This document shows positions 1 to 6,104 of a stretch of DNA of 9,889 nt, in pieces. This DNA is from an uncultured Collinsella sp. GTDB taxonomy: Bacteria; Actinomycetota; Coriobacteriia; Coriobacteriales; Coriobacteriaceae. The notes below the pieces were generated by a model that worked only from the letters and a program-made list of their open reading frames with translations, had not been told where the DNA came from and ran no database searches. The position numbers were made by a program, and so were the translations under genes. The stretch is taken from the NCBI GenBank assembly GCA_900551655.1, contig URWM01000039.1, forward strand, positions 1-9,889, written 5' to 3'. Numbering within the stretch: position 1 is the stretch's first letter; each line of letters starts with the position of its first letter.

Positions 1-601
1 CGGTTTTGCCGAGGCATTGGCTGCGCGCGAGCCGGTTCCCGGCGGCGGTAGCGCGAGCGCGTTTGTGGGAGCACTGGGTGCCTCGCTGTGCGGGATGGTT
101 GCTCGCTATGGCGCGACGAACCCCGCGCTTGCCGATCGCGCGGACGATCTGACGCACGCGTTTGCCCAGGCGGATGAGTTGGCACAGGAACTTGTGGGTC
201 TGGTCGCCGAGGATGTTCGTGCGTACGGCCAGGTGTCTGCGGCATACGGTATTCCTCGTGATGACCCGGCTCGACCGGATGCGATTCAGGATGCGCTACA
301 CGTGGCAGCCATGCCGCCGTACCGCATTATGGATGCGTGCGGTCGCGCGCTGGCGTTGCTCGAGGACATGGCGGACAAGGGCTCGCGCCAGTTGCTGTCC
401 GATGTGGCCTGCGGCGCCGTATTCTGCCGCGCCGCCATGCAGGGCGCAAGCCTGACGCTCTTCGCCAACACCACGTCTATGAAGGACCGTGCCCGCGCCG
501 AGGAGCTCGAGGCGGCGTGCGACGATCTGCTCGATATGTGGCTGCCGCGCGCCGATGCGCTGGCGCGCCGCGCCGCTGACGCCGCAAGGAAGAGGGGATA
601 G
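1..601 (+). CDS. fchA: Methenyltetrahydrofolate cyclohydrolase / formiminotransferase-cyclodeaminase-like protein, 5' partial
   Basis: This is the FTCD C-terminal (cyclodeaminase) family, which in stand-alone form (FchA) hydrolyses 5,10-methenyl-THF to 10-formyl-THF or deaminates formimino-THF in the cytoplasm. The frame is open at base 2 and enters the window as FAEALAAREPVPGGGSASAF; the PGGGSASA stretch followed by GALGASLCGMVA is the family's N-terminal hallmark. Near residue 125 a KGSRQLLSDVACGA segment matches the conserved small-residue/SD motif, followed by an Ala-rich helix and ANTTSMKD. About 199 residues are visible against a usual length near 210, so only a few N-terminal residues are missing; an in-frame TTG at 17 lies inside the conserved motif region and is not the start. 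The TAG stop (599-601) is 2 bases before folD, so the two are surely cotranscribed and probably translationally coupled. Cyclohydrolase versus cyclodeaminase cannot be decided from sequence alone; the folD neighbour favours cyclohydrolase. Confidence 0.88.
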   Translation, partial: GFAEALAAREPVPGGGSASAFVGALGASLCGMVARYGATNPALADRADDLTHAFAQADELAQELVGLVAEDVRAYGQVSAAYGIPRDDPARPDAIQDALHVAAMPPYRIMDACGRALALLEDMADKGSRQLLSDVACGAVFCRAAMQGASLTLFANTTSMKDRARAEELEAACDDLLDMWLPRADALARRAADAARKRG

Positions 602-603
602 CC

Positions 604-1458
604 ATGGCAGAGCTGCTTAAGGGCGCTCCCGTCGCCCGCGCGTTGACTGAGGAGCTTGCCGCTCGCTGCGTGGCTTTGCGCGAGCACGGCGTTGTTCCGA
701 CGCTCGCCATCGTGCGCGTGGGCGAGCGCGAGGACGACCTGTCCTACGAGCGCGGTGCCCTCAAGCGCTGCGAGAAGGTTGGCATCGAGGTTCGCCGCGT
801 ATTGCTTCCCTCCGATGTTTCGCAGGACGAGCTGTTGGCGGCCATCGAGGACATCAATGCCGACCCCGCTGTTCATGGCTGCCTGATGTTTCGTCCGTTG
901 CCCGCTGGGCTTGACGAGGATGCAGTTGCCGCGGCACTCGATCCCGCCAAGGATGTTGACTCTATGACGCCGGCCTCGCTGCTTACCACGCTTTCGGGGC
1001 GAGGCGAGGGCTTTGCTCCTTGCACGGCCGAGGCCGTGCTGGCGTTGCTGGACCATTACGGCGTTGAGCTGGATGGGGCCAAGGTCGCGGTCGTCGGTCG
1101 ATCGCTGGTGATTGGCCGTCCCGTTGCCGCCATGCTTACGGCTCGCAATGCCACGGTGACGACGTGCCATACGCATACGCGTGACTTGGCTGCCGAGTGC
1201 CGTTCTGCCGACATTGTTGTTGCCGCAGTTGGACGTGCGCACACGATTGGCGCGGATGCGGTTCGCGAGGGCCAGACGATCATCGATGTGGGTATTAACT
1301 GGGACGAGGCCGCCGGCAAGCTGGTCGGCGACGTCGATTTTGATGCTGCGGAGCCGATCGTTAACGCCATCACACCCGTGCCGGGCGGCGTGGGGGCTGT
1401 GACCACTGCGATTCTCGCCAAGCACGTGATCGTGGCGGCGGAGCGCGCATCGAAATAG
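604..1458 (+). CDS. folD: FolD-type methylenetetrahydrofolate dehydrogenase, cyclohydrolase residues altered
   Basis: A 284-residue protein of normal FolD length that oxidises 5,10-methylene-THF to methenyl-THF with NAD(P)+. Family landmarks in order: SYERGALKRCEKVGI (47-61), GCLMFRPLPAGLD (92-104), AKDVDSM (115-121), APCTAEAVLALL, the Rossmann segment VAVVGRSLVIGRPVA, TVTTCHTHT, IIDVGINWD and the C-terminal signature TPVPGGVGAVTTAIL. Gapless alignment by eye to E. coli FolD puts Ala52 where the catalytic Lys (E. coli K54, human K56) belongs and Phe96 where the Gln (human Q100) belongs; the Tyr (Y48) and the Asp (D119, human D125) remain. In the human enzyme this Lys and Gln are needed for cyclohydrolase, so this FolD is probably mainly a dehydrogenase, with FchA next door doing the hydrolysis. 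The ATG at 604 follows an AGGGG ribosome site (593-597). No clear T-tract terminator follows. Confidence 0.93.
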   Translation: MAELLKGAPVARALTEELAARCVALREHGVVPTLAIVRVGEREDDLSYERGALKRCEKVGIEVRRVLLPSDVSQDELLAAIEDINADPAVHGCLMFRPLPAGLDEDAVAAALDPAKDVDSMTPASLLTTLSGRGEGFAPCTAEAVLALLDHYGVELDGAKVAVVGRSLVIGRPVAAMLTARNATVTTCHTHTRDLAAECRSADIVVAAVGRAHTIGADAVREGQTIIDVGINWDEAAGKLVGDVDFDAAEPIVNAITPVPGGVGAVTTAILAKHVIVAAERASK

Positions 1459-1495
1459 GCGTTTTGGGCTGTTTGAGGGGTTAGCCATATACCAC

Positions 1496-1532
1496 GTGGT
1501 CATAAAACGCCAAATATGAGTACTGTTGCCAA
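1496..1532 (+). repeat. Left terminal inverted repeat, 37 bp
   Basis: This arm begins GTGGTCATAAAACGCC and ends GTACTGTTGCCAA. Its reverse complement matches 1689-1725 at 33 of 37 positions, with the central block CAAATATGAGTACTGT fully conserved. Confidence 0.92.
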
Positions 1533-1688
1533 GATAGTCACATATGTTTTACGTCTTTTAGACTCCCTAACGATATTCATTCTCGTCGGGGAGCCCATTT
1601 TATTGAACATATGGGGAATAACGTTGTCTTGCTTTTGGACAATTGGGGATTTCCGGCACTCATTACAAGGAAATTTGCTGTTACTAAA

Positions 1689-1725
1689 TTGGTGACAGTA
1701 CTCATATTTGGCATTTTTTGACCAC
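1689..1725 (-). repeat. Right terminal inverted repeat, 37 bp
   Basis: This arm begins TTGGTGACAGTACTC and ends TTTTTTGACCAC. Mismatches to the reverse complement of the left arm are at its 5th, 6th, 25th and 30th bases only. Confidence 0.92.
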
Positions 1726-1746
1726 AAGGGTTGCCGGGGCCGCGGT

Positions 1747-1806
1747 TTCGCCCTTTTTGCGTCGAAGCGATACACTGTTACCGTTTGATTTCTTCGCTCA
1801 AGGAGG
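1747..1806 (+). promoter_or_regulatory. Candidate promoter and strong ribosome site of the C69 dipeptidase gene
   Basis: AAGGAGG at 1800-1806 is a near-perfect Shine-Dalgarno sequence, 6 bases before the ATG at 1813, and fixes that start. Upstream, TACACT (1771-1776) is a fair -10 box; the best spaced -35 (TTCGCC, 1747-1752, 18-base spacer) is poor. The ribosome site is solid, the promoter call weak. Confidence 0.45.
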
Positions 1807-1812
1807 ATACGC

Positions 1813-3336
1813 ATGCCGTGCACAACGATTTTGGTTGGTAAGAACGCGAGCTATGACGGTTCGACGCTGGTCGCCCGCAACGAGGATTCGTCCAACGGAG
1901 TATTTGAGCCCAAGCGCATGCGCGTGGTGCATCCCGACGAGCAGCCGCGCGTTTATACGAGCGTCCTGAGCCACCTGACGATCGAGCTGCCCGATAATCC
2001 CATGCGCTACACGAGCGTCCCCGACGTTATCCCCGGTCACGGCATCTGGGCCGAGGCCGGATTCAACGAGCTCAACGTCGGGATGTCCGCAACCGAGACG
2101 CTTACCACCAACGAGCGTGTTCGCGGTGCCGATCCACTCGTCGACTACGTGCCCGCTAAGGGCAACGAGGGCGAGGACGGCTACGTTCCGGCGCAGCCCG
2201 GCGGCCTGGGCGAGGAGGACATGGTGACCCTGGTGCTGCCGTACGCCAAGTCCGCCCGCGACGGCGTGCGCATCCTAGGCGACCTGCTCGAGCGCTACGG
2301 CACCTACGAGAACAACGGAATCGCCTTTAGCGACGTGGACGAGATCTGGTGGCTCGAGACCATCGGCGGCCACCACTGGATCGCCAAGCGCGTGCCCGAC
2401 GACGCCTATGTGACCATGCCCAACCAGCTGGGTATCGACAGCTTTGACCTGGACGACGCCGAGGGCGACCAGGCCGACCACATGTGCTCTTCCGACCTGC
2501 GTGCCTGGATGGCCGAGTGGCATCTGGATTTGACGCTGGGCGTCGAGGGCGACGGCCCGGCCGCGGTCTTCAACCCGCGCGAGGCATTTGGTTCGCACAG
2601 CGACAGCGACCATGTCTACAACACGCCGCGCGCCTGGTATATGCAGCGTTGCCTCAACCCCAGCGATGTGTGGGATGGCCCCGACGCCGACTTCACGCCC
2701 GAGAGCGACGACATCCCTTGGAGCCGCGTGCCCGAGCGCAAGGTGACCATCGAGGACATCAAGTACGTGCTTTCGAGCCACTACCAGGGTACGGAGTACG
2801 ACTGCTACGGCAGCAAGGGCACGCCCGCCACGCGCGGCGCCTATCGCCCCATCGGCATCAACCGCAATAGCCAGCTCGCCGTGCTGCAGCTGCGTCCCTA
2901 TGCGCAGCCGGCGTATCGCGCCGTGCAGTGGATGGCGTTTGGCTCCAACTCGTTTAACGCGCTGGTCCCGCTGTACGCCAACGTCGAGACCATGCCCGAG
3001 TACTATGCCGACACCCAGGCACGCGTGACGTCCGAGAACTTCTATTGGGCCAACCGCCTGATCGGCGCCCTGGCCGATGTTCGCTTCCATGAGTGCGGCC
3101 GCGCTGTGGAGGACTACCAGGAGAAGGTCGGTGGCATGGGCCACAAGCAGATCCATGACGTCGACGCTGCCGTAGCCGTTCTGCCCGAGGCCGAAGTGCC
3201 TGCCGAGCTTGCACGCGCCAATGAGGCCTTTGCCGAGCGTGTTCGCGTGGAGACCGATGCCCTGCTGGGTAAGGTGCTTTACACCACGAGCTGCGCCATG
3301 AAGAACTCTTTCGCGATGAACGACAACGTGAGGTAA
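1813..3336 (+). CDS. pepD: Family C69 dipeptidase (PepD/DipA type, Ntn hydrolase)
   Basis: A 507-residue Ntn-hydrolase of peptidase family C69, which splits dipeptides in the cytoplasm. The protein opens MPCTTILVGKNASYDGSTL; Cys3 is the expected nucleophile, exposed after removal of Met-Pro, and ARNEDS (21-26) follows as in lactobacillar PepD enzymes. Further family blocks are EAGFNELNVGMSATETLTTN (81-100), DEIWWLETIGGHHWIAKRVP (176-195), then VTMPNQLGID, and GINRNSQLAVLQLRPYAQ near 353-370. There is no signal peptide and no membrane segment, so it is intracellular and probably serves amino-acid recovery from peptides, sensible for a saccharolytic or peptidolytic gut anaerobe. Length is slightly above the usual 470 or so. 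It stands alone between the inverted-repeat element and a strong terminator, so it is likely monocistronic. The exact substrate range cannot be read from the sequence. Confidence 0.92.
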   Translation: MPCTTILVGKNASYDGSTLVARNEDSSNGVFEPKRMRVVHPDEQPRVYTSVLSHLTIELPDNPMRYTSVPDVIPGHGIWAEAGFNELNVGMSATETLTTNERVRGADPLVDYVPAKGNEGEDGYVPAQPGGLGEEDMVTLVLPYAKSARDGVRILGDLLERYGTYENNGIAFSDVDEIWWLETIGGHHWIAKRVPDDAYVTMPNQLGIDSFDLDDAEGDQADHMCSSDLRAWMAEWHLDLTLGVEGDGPAAVFNPREAFGSHSDSDHVYNTPRAWYMQRCLNPSDVWDGPDADFTPESDDIPWSRVPERKVTIEDIKYVLSSHYQGTEYDCYGSKGTPATRGAYRPIGINRNSQLAVLQLRPYAQPAYRAVQWMAFGSNSFNALVPLYANVETMPEYYADTQARVTSENFYWANRLIGALADVRFHECGRAVEDYQEKVGGMGHKQIHDVDAAVAVLPEAEVPAELARANEAFAERVRVETDALLGKVLYTTSCAMKNSFAMNDNVR

Positions 3337-3354
3337 AAGCCGTATTGCAGCGAA

Positions 3355-3400
3355 CGAGCGGGGCAAACGCCGTCAAAGGCTTTGCCCCGCTCGATTTCTA
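3355..3400 (+). terminator. Rho-independent terminator after the dipeptidase gene
   Basis: CGAGCGGGGCAAA (3355-3367) pairs perfectly with TTTGCCCCGCTCG (3381-3393), a 13-bp stem, and GCC/GGC can extend it inside the loop. It begins 18 bases after the stop codon. The downstream tract (ATTTCTATCTT) is only moderately T-rich, but the A-rich 5' side and stem strength make termination likely. Confidence 0.8.
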
Positions 3401-3419
3401 TCTTGGCGGTAAAACGATT

Positions 3420-3449
3420 TTGTGTCGTTCACTCAATCTTGGGTACAAG
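3420..3449 (+). promoter_or_regulatory. Candidate promoter of the phasin-like/ABC1 kinase operon
   Basis: TTGTGT (3420-3425) and TACAAG (3444-3449) lie 18 bases apart, directly after the preceding terminator and 36 bases before the predicted start codon. The boxes are imperfect (3 of 6 and 4 of 6 matches to consensus), so this is mainly a position-based call. Confidence 0.35.
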
Positions 3450-3484
3450 AAGGCCAATGCAGTTGTTCATGATTGGAGCCAACC

Positions 3485-3901
3485 ATGGTTATGAAACTCG
3501 ATCAGCTTGTTAACGGCGCCATTAACGTGGGCTTCGGTGCCGCCGCCGTTGCCGTCGAGGGCGGCAAGAAGGTCCTCGACGACCTCGGTACCAAGGGCGA
3601 GCAGGTCCGCAAGGATGCCGGCACCCCCGATATCGCCCGCGGCGTGTCCGATATGTTCGAGCAGGCGGGTGGCACCATCTCCGACCTGACCGAGCGCCTG
3701 GGCATGCAGGGCGAGACTGCGGCACAGCGCGTGCTCGACGAGCTCATCCTGGCCCGCGTCCGCGTTATGACCGCCCCCGAGCGCACGGCCTTTTTGGCCC
3801 ATGTGCGCGACATCGTCGATTCGGTCGAGGACAACGTGACCTCGGTGCCCGTCGAGTCTGTTGAGCCCGACGACGCAGAGGACGCCGAAGAGGCCGAGTA
3901 G
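3485..3901 (+). CDS. Small phasin-like protein, partner of the ABC1 kinase
   Basis: A 138-residue protein beginning MVMKLDQLVNGAINVGFGAA. I chose ATG 3485 because GGAG (3475-3478) lies 6 bases upstream; an in-frame TTG at 3473 overlaps that site and ATG 3491 is a weaker alternative. The order hydrophobic Gly/Ala-rich N-terminal helix, then AVEGGKKVLDDLGTKGEQVR, resembles the COG3937 'polyhydroxyalkanoate synthesis regulator phasin' group, predicted to be helical. A second helical part (LDELILARVRVMTAPERTAF, then LAHVRDIVDSVE) is followed by an Asp/Glu-rich tail of about 15 residues. There is no signal peptide. The gene ends 8 bases before the ABC1 kinase gene; as far as I recall, COG3937 proteins often sit beside AarF/UbiB kinases in Gram-positive anaerobes, which suggests a functional partner or membrane-surface adaptor rather than a true polyester granule protein. 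The family call is by eye. Confidence 0.65.
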   Translation: MVMKLDQLVNGAINVGFGAAAVAVEGGKKVLDDLGTKGEQVRKDAGTPDIARGVSDMFEQAGGTISDLTERLGMQGETAAQRVLDELILARVRVMTAPERTAFLAHVRDIVDSVEDNVTSVPVESVEPDDAEDAEEAE

Positions 3902-3909
3902 CAGCGCAG

Positions 3910-5673
3910 ATGGCAGATTCCACCACCGATTACAACAATCTAGATCCCTTGGGTGACGAGGCGGCGGTTGTCGATGAGGTCGATGCCGCCGTCTCGGGCG
4001 CTCGCAAGAAGCCGCGCGCTGTCGATATGGTCCCCGAAGAGCCCGACGCGATGGCGCCGGACGAGGAATACCAACTCACGCCGGCAGGTCGTCGTGAGCG
4101 CATTGGGCAGATTGTTCGCCTGATCAAAAAGTATCGCGTGTGGGACAACCTCACGCCGGTGCGCCTGCGCCGTCTGCTCGAAGAGCTCGGCCCCATGTTC
4201 GTCAAGATGGGGCAGATTCTGGCTAACCGTTCCGAGATTTTGCCGCAGCGGTTTTGCGACGAGCTCCGTCGCCTGCGCTCCGACGTAGAACCGGTGCCGT
4301 ATGAGGTAGTGCTCCGCTGTCTGGAAGAGGAATACGGCCAGCGCTTGGGGCAGATGTTCGACGCGATCGATCCCAATCCGCTCGGAAGCGCGTCGCTCGC
4401 GCAGGTACACCGCGCCCGCCTGGTGACGGGCGAGGACGTGGCCGTTAAGGTGCAGCGTCCCGGCGCGCAACAGGTCATGGCGCAGGACATCGACATCATC
4501 CGTTCGGTGGTGCGCATCGTTTCCAAGTTTGTCAACACCGATCAGTTTGTTGACCTGCACGGCGTGGTCGAGGAGCTGTGGACCTCGTTTCGCGAGGAGA
4601 CCAACTTTTTGGCCGAGGCCAAAAACCTCAACGATTTCTATGAGTTCCATAAGAGCGTCCATGGCGTGTCGTGTCCCAAATCCTACTTGGACCTTTGCAC
4701 CGAGCACGTCGTGGTCATGGACTACATTGACGGCATCTCGATTGCCGATCCCGAGCTCCTGGTGGCCGAGGGCTATGACCTGGAAAAGATCGGCTCGGCG
4801 ATCGTCGAGGACTACTCGACGCAGGTGCTCGATGACGGCTTTTTCCATGCCGACCCGCATGCGGGAAACATTATCCTCAAGGACGGCATTGTCTACTTTA
4901 TTGACCTGGGCATGGTCGGGCGCATGTCGAGCCATGACCGCGGCATCGTCAAGGATATGATCTTTGCCGTGGCCGAGGGCGACGTGCCCAAGCTCAAGGA
5001 TTCGCTCATGCGCTTTGCCGTGACGCGCGGCGACTCGGCCGAGCTCGACCATTCGGCCTTTTTGTCCGACTTGGACTTTATCGTCGCCGACTTTGCGGGT
5101 CTTGATCTTAAGGACCTGGATATCGGCGAGTTTTTGACCTCGCTGCTCAATCTGGCACGCAAAAATGACGTTGAGCTGCCGAGTGTGGTGACGATGTTCG
5201 CCCGTGGCATGGTGACGCTCGAGGGCCTGCTGACCGAGTACATGCCCAACGTCAACATGATCCAGATCATCCAGACGCACATCAAAAACGAGAAGAGCAC
5301 CTATGTGCGCGTCCGCGAAATGGGGCGCGATCTTGCCGCGAGCAGCTATCGCGCAGCAAAAGGCTCGCTCGAGGCGGCCGAGTATCTGGGCTTGGCGTCG
5401 CGCATGCTCACGCGCGGCCAGCTTAAGGTGAACACGCAGATCATGAGCAGCGATAAGGCGCTGCGACAGCTGGGCGGAATTATCGACCGCATGTCGATGG
5501 CAATTGTGATCGCCGGTCTGTTTATCGGTTCGTCGGTGGTGTACTACGCACGCATCGAGCCGGTTGTGTTTGGTATCCCAGTCATTGGCTTTATGGGCTA
5601 CGTGAGCGCGCTGGTGCTGGCGCTTATGCTGGGCCGCAATATCTGGCTCAACAGTCACGGCGGCAAGCACTAG
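3910..5673 (+). CDS. ABC1/UbiB (AarF)-family atypical kinase, C-terminally membrane anchored
   Basis: A 587-residue member of the ABC1/ADCK/UbiB protein-kinase-like family, ATP-binding proteins tied to isoprenoid-quinone and lipid metabolism. An acidic, low-complexity N-terminus (1-50) precedes the family-specific KxGQ motif (K99-Q102 in FVKMGQILANRSEILP). The Ala-rich nucleotide loop reads PLGSASLAQVH (157-167), the phosphate-binding lysine is K180 in VAVKVQRPG, the conserved Glu is E236 in NFLAEAKNL, the hinge is VVMDYIDG (268-275), the catalytic loop FFHADPHAGN (311-320) has D315 and N320, and the metal-binding DLG is D332. All key residues are present. Two membrane helices close the protein (about 530-547 and 553-576). 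No strong ribosome site precedes ATG 3910, only 8 bases after the upstream stop, so coupling is likely. Actinobacteria of this kind do not make ubiquinone, so 'UbiB' is a family label here; the substrate is unknown. Confidence 0.9.
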   Translation: MADSTTDYNNLDPLGDEAAVVDEVDAAVSGARKKPRAVDMVPEEPDAMAPDEEYQLTPAGRRERIGQIVRLIKKYRVWDNLTPVRLRRLLEELGPMFVKMGQILANRSEILPQRFCDELRRLRSDVEPVPYEVVLRCLEEEYGQRLGQMFDAIDPNPLGSASLAQVHRARLVTGEDVAVKVQRPGAQQVMAQDIDIIRSVVRIVSKFVNTDQFVDLHGVVEELWTSFREETNFLAEAKNLNDFYEFHKSVHGVSCPKSYLDLCTEHVVVMDYIDGISIADPELLVAEGYDLEKIGSAIVEDYSTQVLDDGFFHADPHAGNIILKDGIVYFIDLGMVGRMSSHDRGIVKDMIFAVAEGDVPKLKDSLMRFAVTRGDSAELDHSAFLSDLDFIVADFAGLDLKDLDIGEFLTSLLNLARKNDVELPSVVTMFARGMVTLEGLLTEYMPNVNMIQIIQTHIKNEKSTYVRVREMGRDLAASSYRAAKGSLEAAEYLGLASRMLTRGQLKVNTQIMSSDKALRQLGGIIDRMSMAIVIAGLFIGSSVVYYARIEPVVFGIPVIGFMGYVSALVLALMLGRNIWLNSHGGKH

Positions 5674-5724
5674 AGGCTGCGACCGTCACCGCATTTTCCT
5701 ATCGCAAACAATAGCTTTTACCTT

Positions 5725-5752
5725 GGGCTTCGCCTGCGTGCGAGGCCCTTTT
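5725..5752 (+). terminator. Rho-independent terminator after the ABC1 kinase gene
   Basis: GGGCTTCGC (5725-5733) pairs with GCGAGGCCC (5740-5748), 9 pairs including one G-T wobble, over a 6-base loop, followed by TTTT (5749-5752). An AT-rich stretch precedes it. It insulates the kinase operon from the riboswitch unit. Confidence 0.82.
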
Positions 5753-5793
5753 GCGTGATACCATTTTGACGGTAATAATCGATGGCCTAGATG
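5751..5793 (+). promoter_or_regulatory. Promoter region of the cobalamin-riboswitch transcript
   Basis: There are two overlapping candidates. TTGCGT (5751-5756) lies 17 bases from AATAAT (5774-5779), a 5-of-6 match to the -10 consensus, and would start the RNA near 5786, leaving the first riboswitch hairpin intact. TTGACG (5766-5771) lies 16 bases from TAGATG (5788-5793), with the better -35 but a start near 5800. I prefer the first. Confidence 0.5.
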
Positions 5794-5796
5794 GTG

Positions 5797-5992
5797 GTGC
5801 GGAGACGCACGAATGCGCGGTTTTCCTGCGCGTTTGGGAGAATCGGGGTGCAAGTCCCCGGCTGTACCAGTAACCGTAATTCCTCTTGGCCCGGGATGGT
5901 CGCGTCGCAGATCGGACGGTGCGCCCGGGTCGGTAAGGTTAAGTCGGATCGCCTCCCATCTTGTGCGCGGCCGTGGCGAAAGCCGCCGGTAC
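5797..5992 (+). ncRNA. Cobalamin (B12) riboswitch aptamer
   Basis: This is the AdoCbl/B12-sensing RNA, recognised by its conserved core. A 5' hairpin GTGCG-GAGA-CGCAC (5797-5810) and a second hairpin around GCGCGG/CCTGCGC (5815-5832) lead to GGGAG (5836-5840). Then come the P4 hairpin CGGGG-TGCAAGT-CCCCG (5844-5860), the CTGTACC-AGTAACCGTAA block (P5 and its loop, about 5862-5879), a GC-rich peripheral arm (GGCCCGGG with CCCGGGTC, about 5888-5931), and the B12 box AGTCGGATCGCCTCCC (5942-5957). CTCCC at 5953-5957 pairs back to GGGAG at 5836-5840, closing the core as in the family. A GNRA-like hairpin GGC-GAAA-GCC (5975-5984) follows. GTACC in the P5 loop (5864-5868) is complementary to GGTAC at 5988-5992, a possible kissing contact. 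High B12 is expected to switch the downstream gene off. Confidence 0.92.
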
Positions 5993-6104
5993 GCGTTGGG
6001 CTCTGGAGGGAAGGGGGACCCCGATGGGGGTACTCGAGCGCAATGTGCGCAATGACGTGGGGCAGCCGCTGGGCAATGCTCCAAGTGCAGACAATAGGAG
6101 ACAA
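5993..6104 (+). promoter_or_regulatory. Expression platform and leader between aptamer and start codon
   Basis: I see no hairpin followed by a T-run here, so control is more likely at translation than by termination. Elements present are GGGGG (6013-6017), CCCC (6019-6022) and GGGGG (6026-6030), which can pair in mutually exclusive ways; a second GGTAC (6029-6033); a perfect hairpin GCGCA-ATG-TGCGC (6038-6050); and CTCC (6079-6082), complementary to the GGAG of the ribosome site AGGAG (6096-6100). Which pairing is the B12-bound state is not determinable by eye. Confidence 0.5.

Larger units (their letters stand above)
1496..1725. mobile_element. MITE-like 230-bp element with 37-bp terminal inverted repeats
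   Basis: Two 37-base arms in opposite orientation, 33 of 37 positions identical, enclose 156 bases of AT-rich sequence without a transposase frame. This is the size and build of a non-autonomous miniature inverted-repeat element moved by a transposase encoded elsewhere. Inside lies a small hairpin: CTCCC (1563-1567) with GGGAG (1589-1593) and ACGA (1570-1573) with TCGT (1583-1586). I found no target-site duplication: the bases just outside (ATACCAC on the left, AAGGGTT on the right) do not match, so it is either old, inserted without duplication, or not a transposon at all but a long structured intergenic repeat. Transcribed, it would fold into one long hairpin between two transcription units. 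Copy number in the genome would decide the matter. Confidence 0.5.
1459..1812. other. Gene-free gap between folD and the C69 dipeptidase
   Basis: This 354-base gap has no convincing gene. Its centre (about 1496-1725) is clearly more AT-rich than its flanks and is bounded by long inverted repeats (separate entry). A perfect 10-bp palindrome ACCACGTGGT sits at 1491-1500 on the outer edge of the left repeat. GGCGTTTT at 1458-1465 and AAAACGCC at 1504-1511 form a perfect 8-bp inverted repeat just after the folD stop, without a T-run. The last 85 bases hold the presumed promoter and the ribosome site of the dipeptidase gene. Confidence 0.8.

Noticed and set aside
286..1503. A 405-codon open frame on the minus strand opposite fchA and folD
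   Set aside because: It lies antisense to two well-recognised genes, its product has low-complexity Arg/His/Gly-rich composition with no family resemblance, and long antisense frames are expected in GC-rich DNA.
1500..1823. A 107-codon minus-strand frame crossing the inverted-repeat element
   Set aside because: It begins inside the dipeptidase start region and reads through both repeat arms; I see no ribosome site or domain. A short peptide encoded by the element itself cannot be excluded, but nothing supports it.
2275..3366. A 363-codon open frame on the minus strand opposite the C69 dipeptidase
   Set aside because: It starts within the terminator region of the dipeptidase gene and its product is biased and unrecognisable; it is a shadow of the sense gene.
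3473..3484. TTG at 3473 as start of the phasin-like protein
   Set aside because: The TTG overlaps the GGAG ribosome site that is properly spaced for ATG 3485, and the extra residues add nothing conserved.
3940..5670. A 576-codon open frame on the minus strand opposite the ABC1 kinase
   Set aside because: It mirrors the codon structure of the real kinase gene; its His/Gln/Val-rich product shows no motif and it has no ribosome site.
6013..6030. GGGGG-A-CCCC-GAT-GGGGG as an intrinsic terminator of the riboswitch
   Set aside because: The loops would be too short for the first pairing, and no T-run follows either pairing, so a termination role is not supported.
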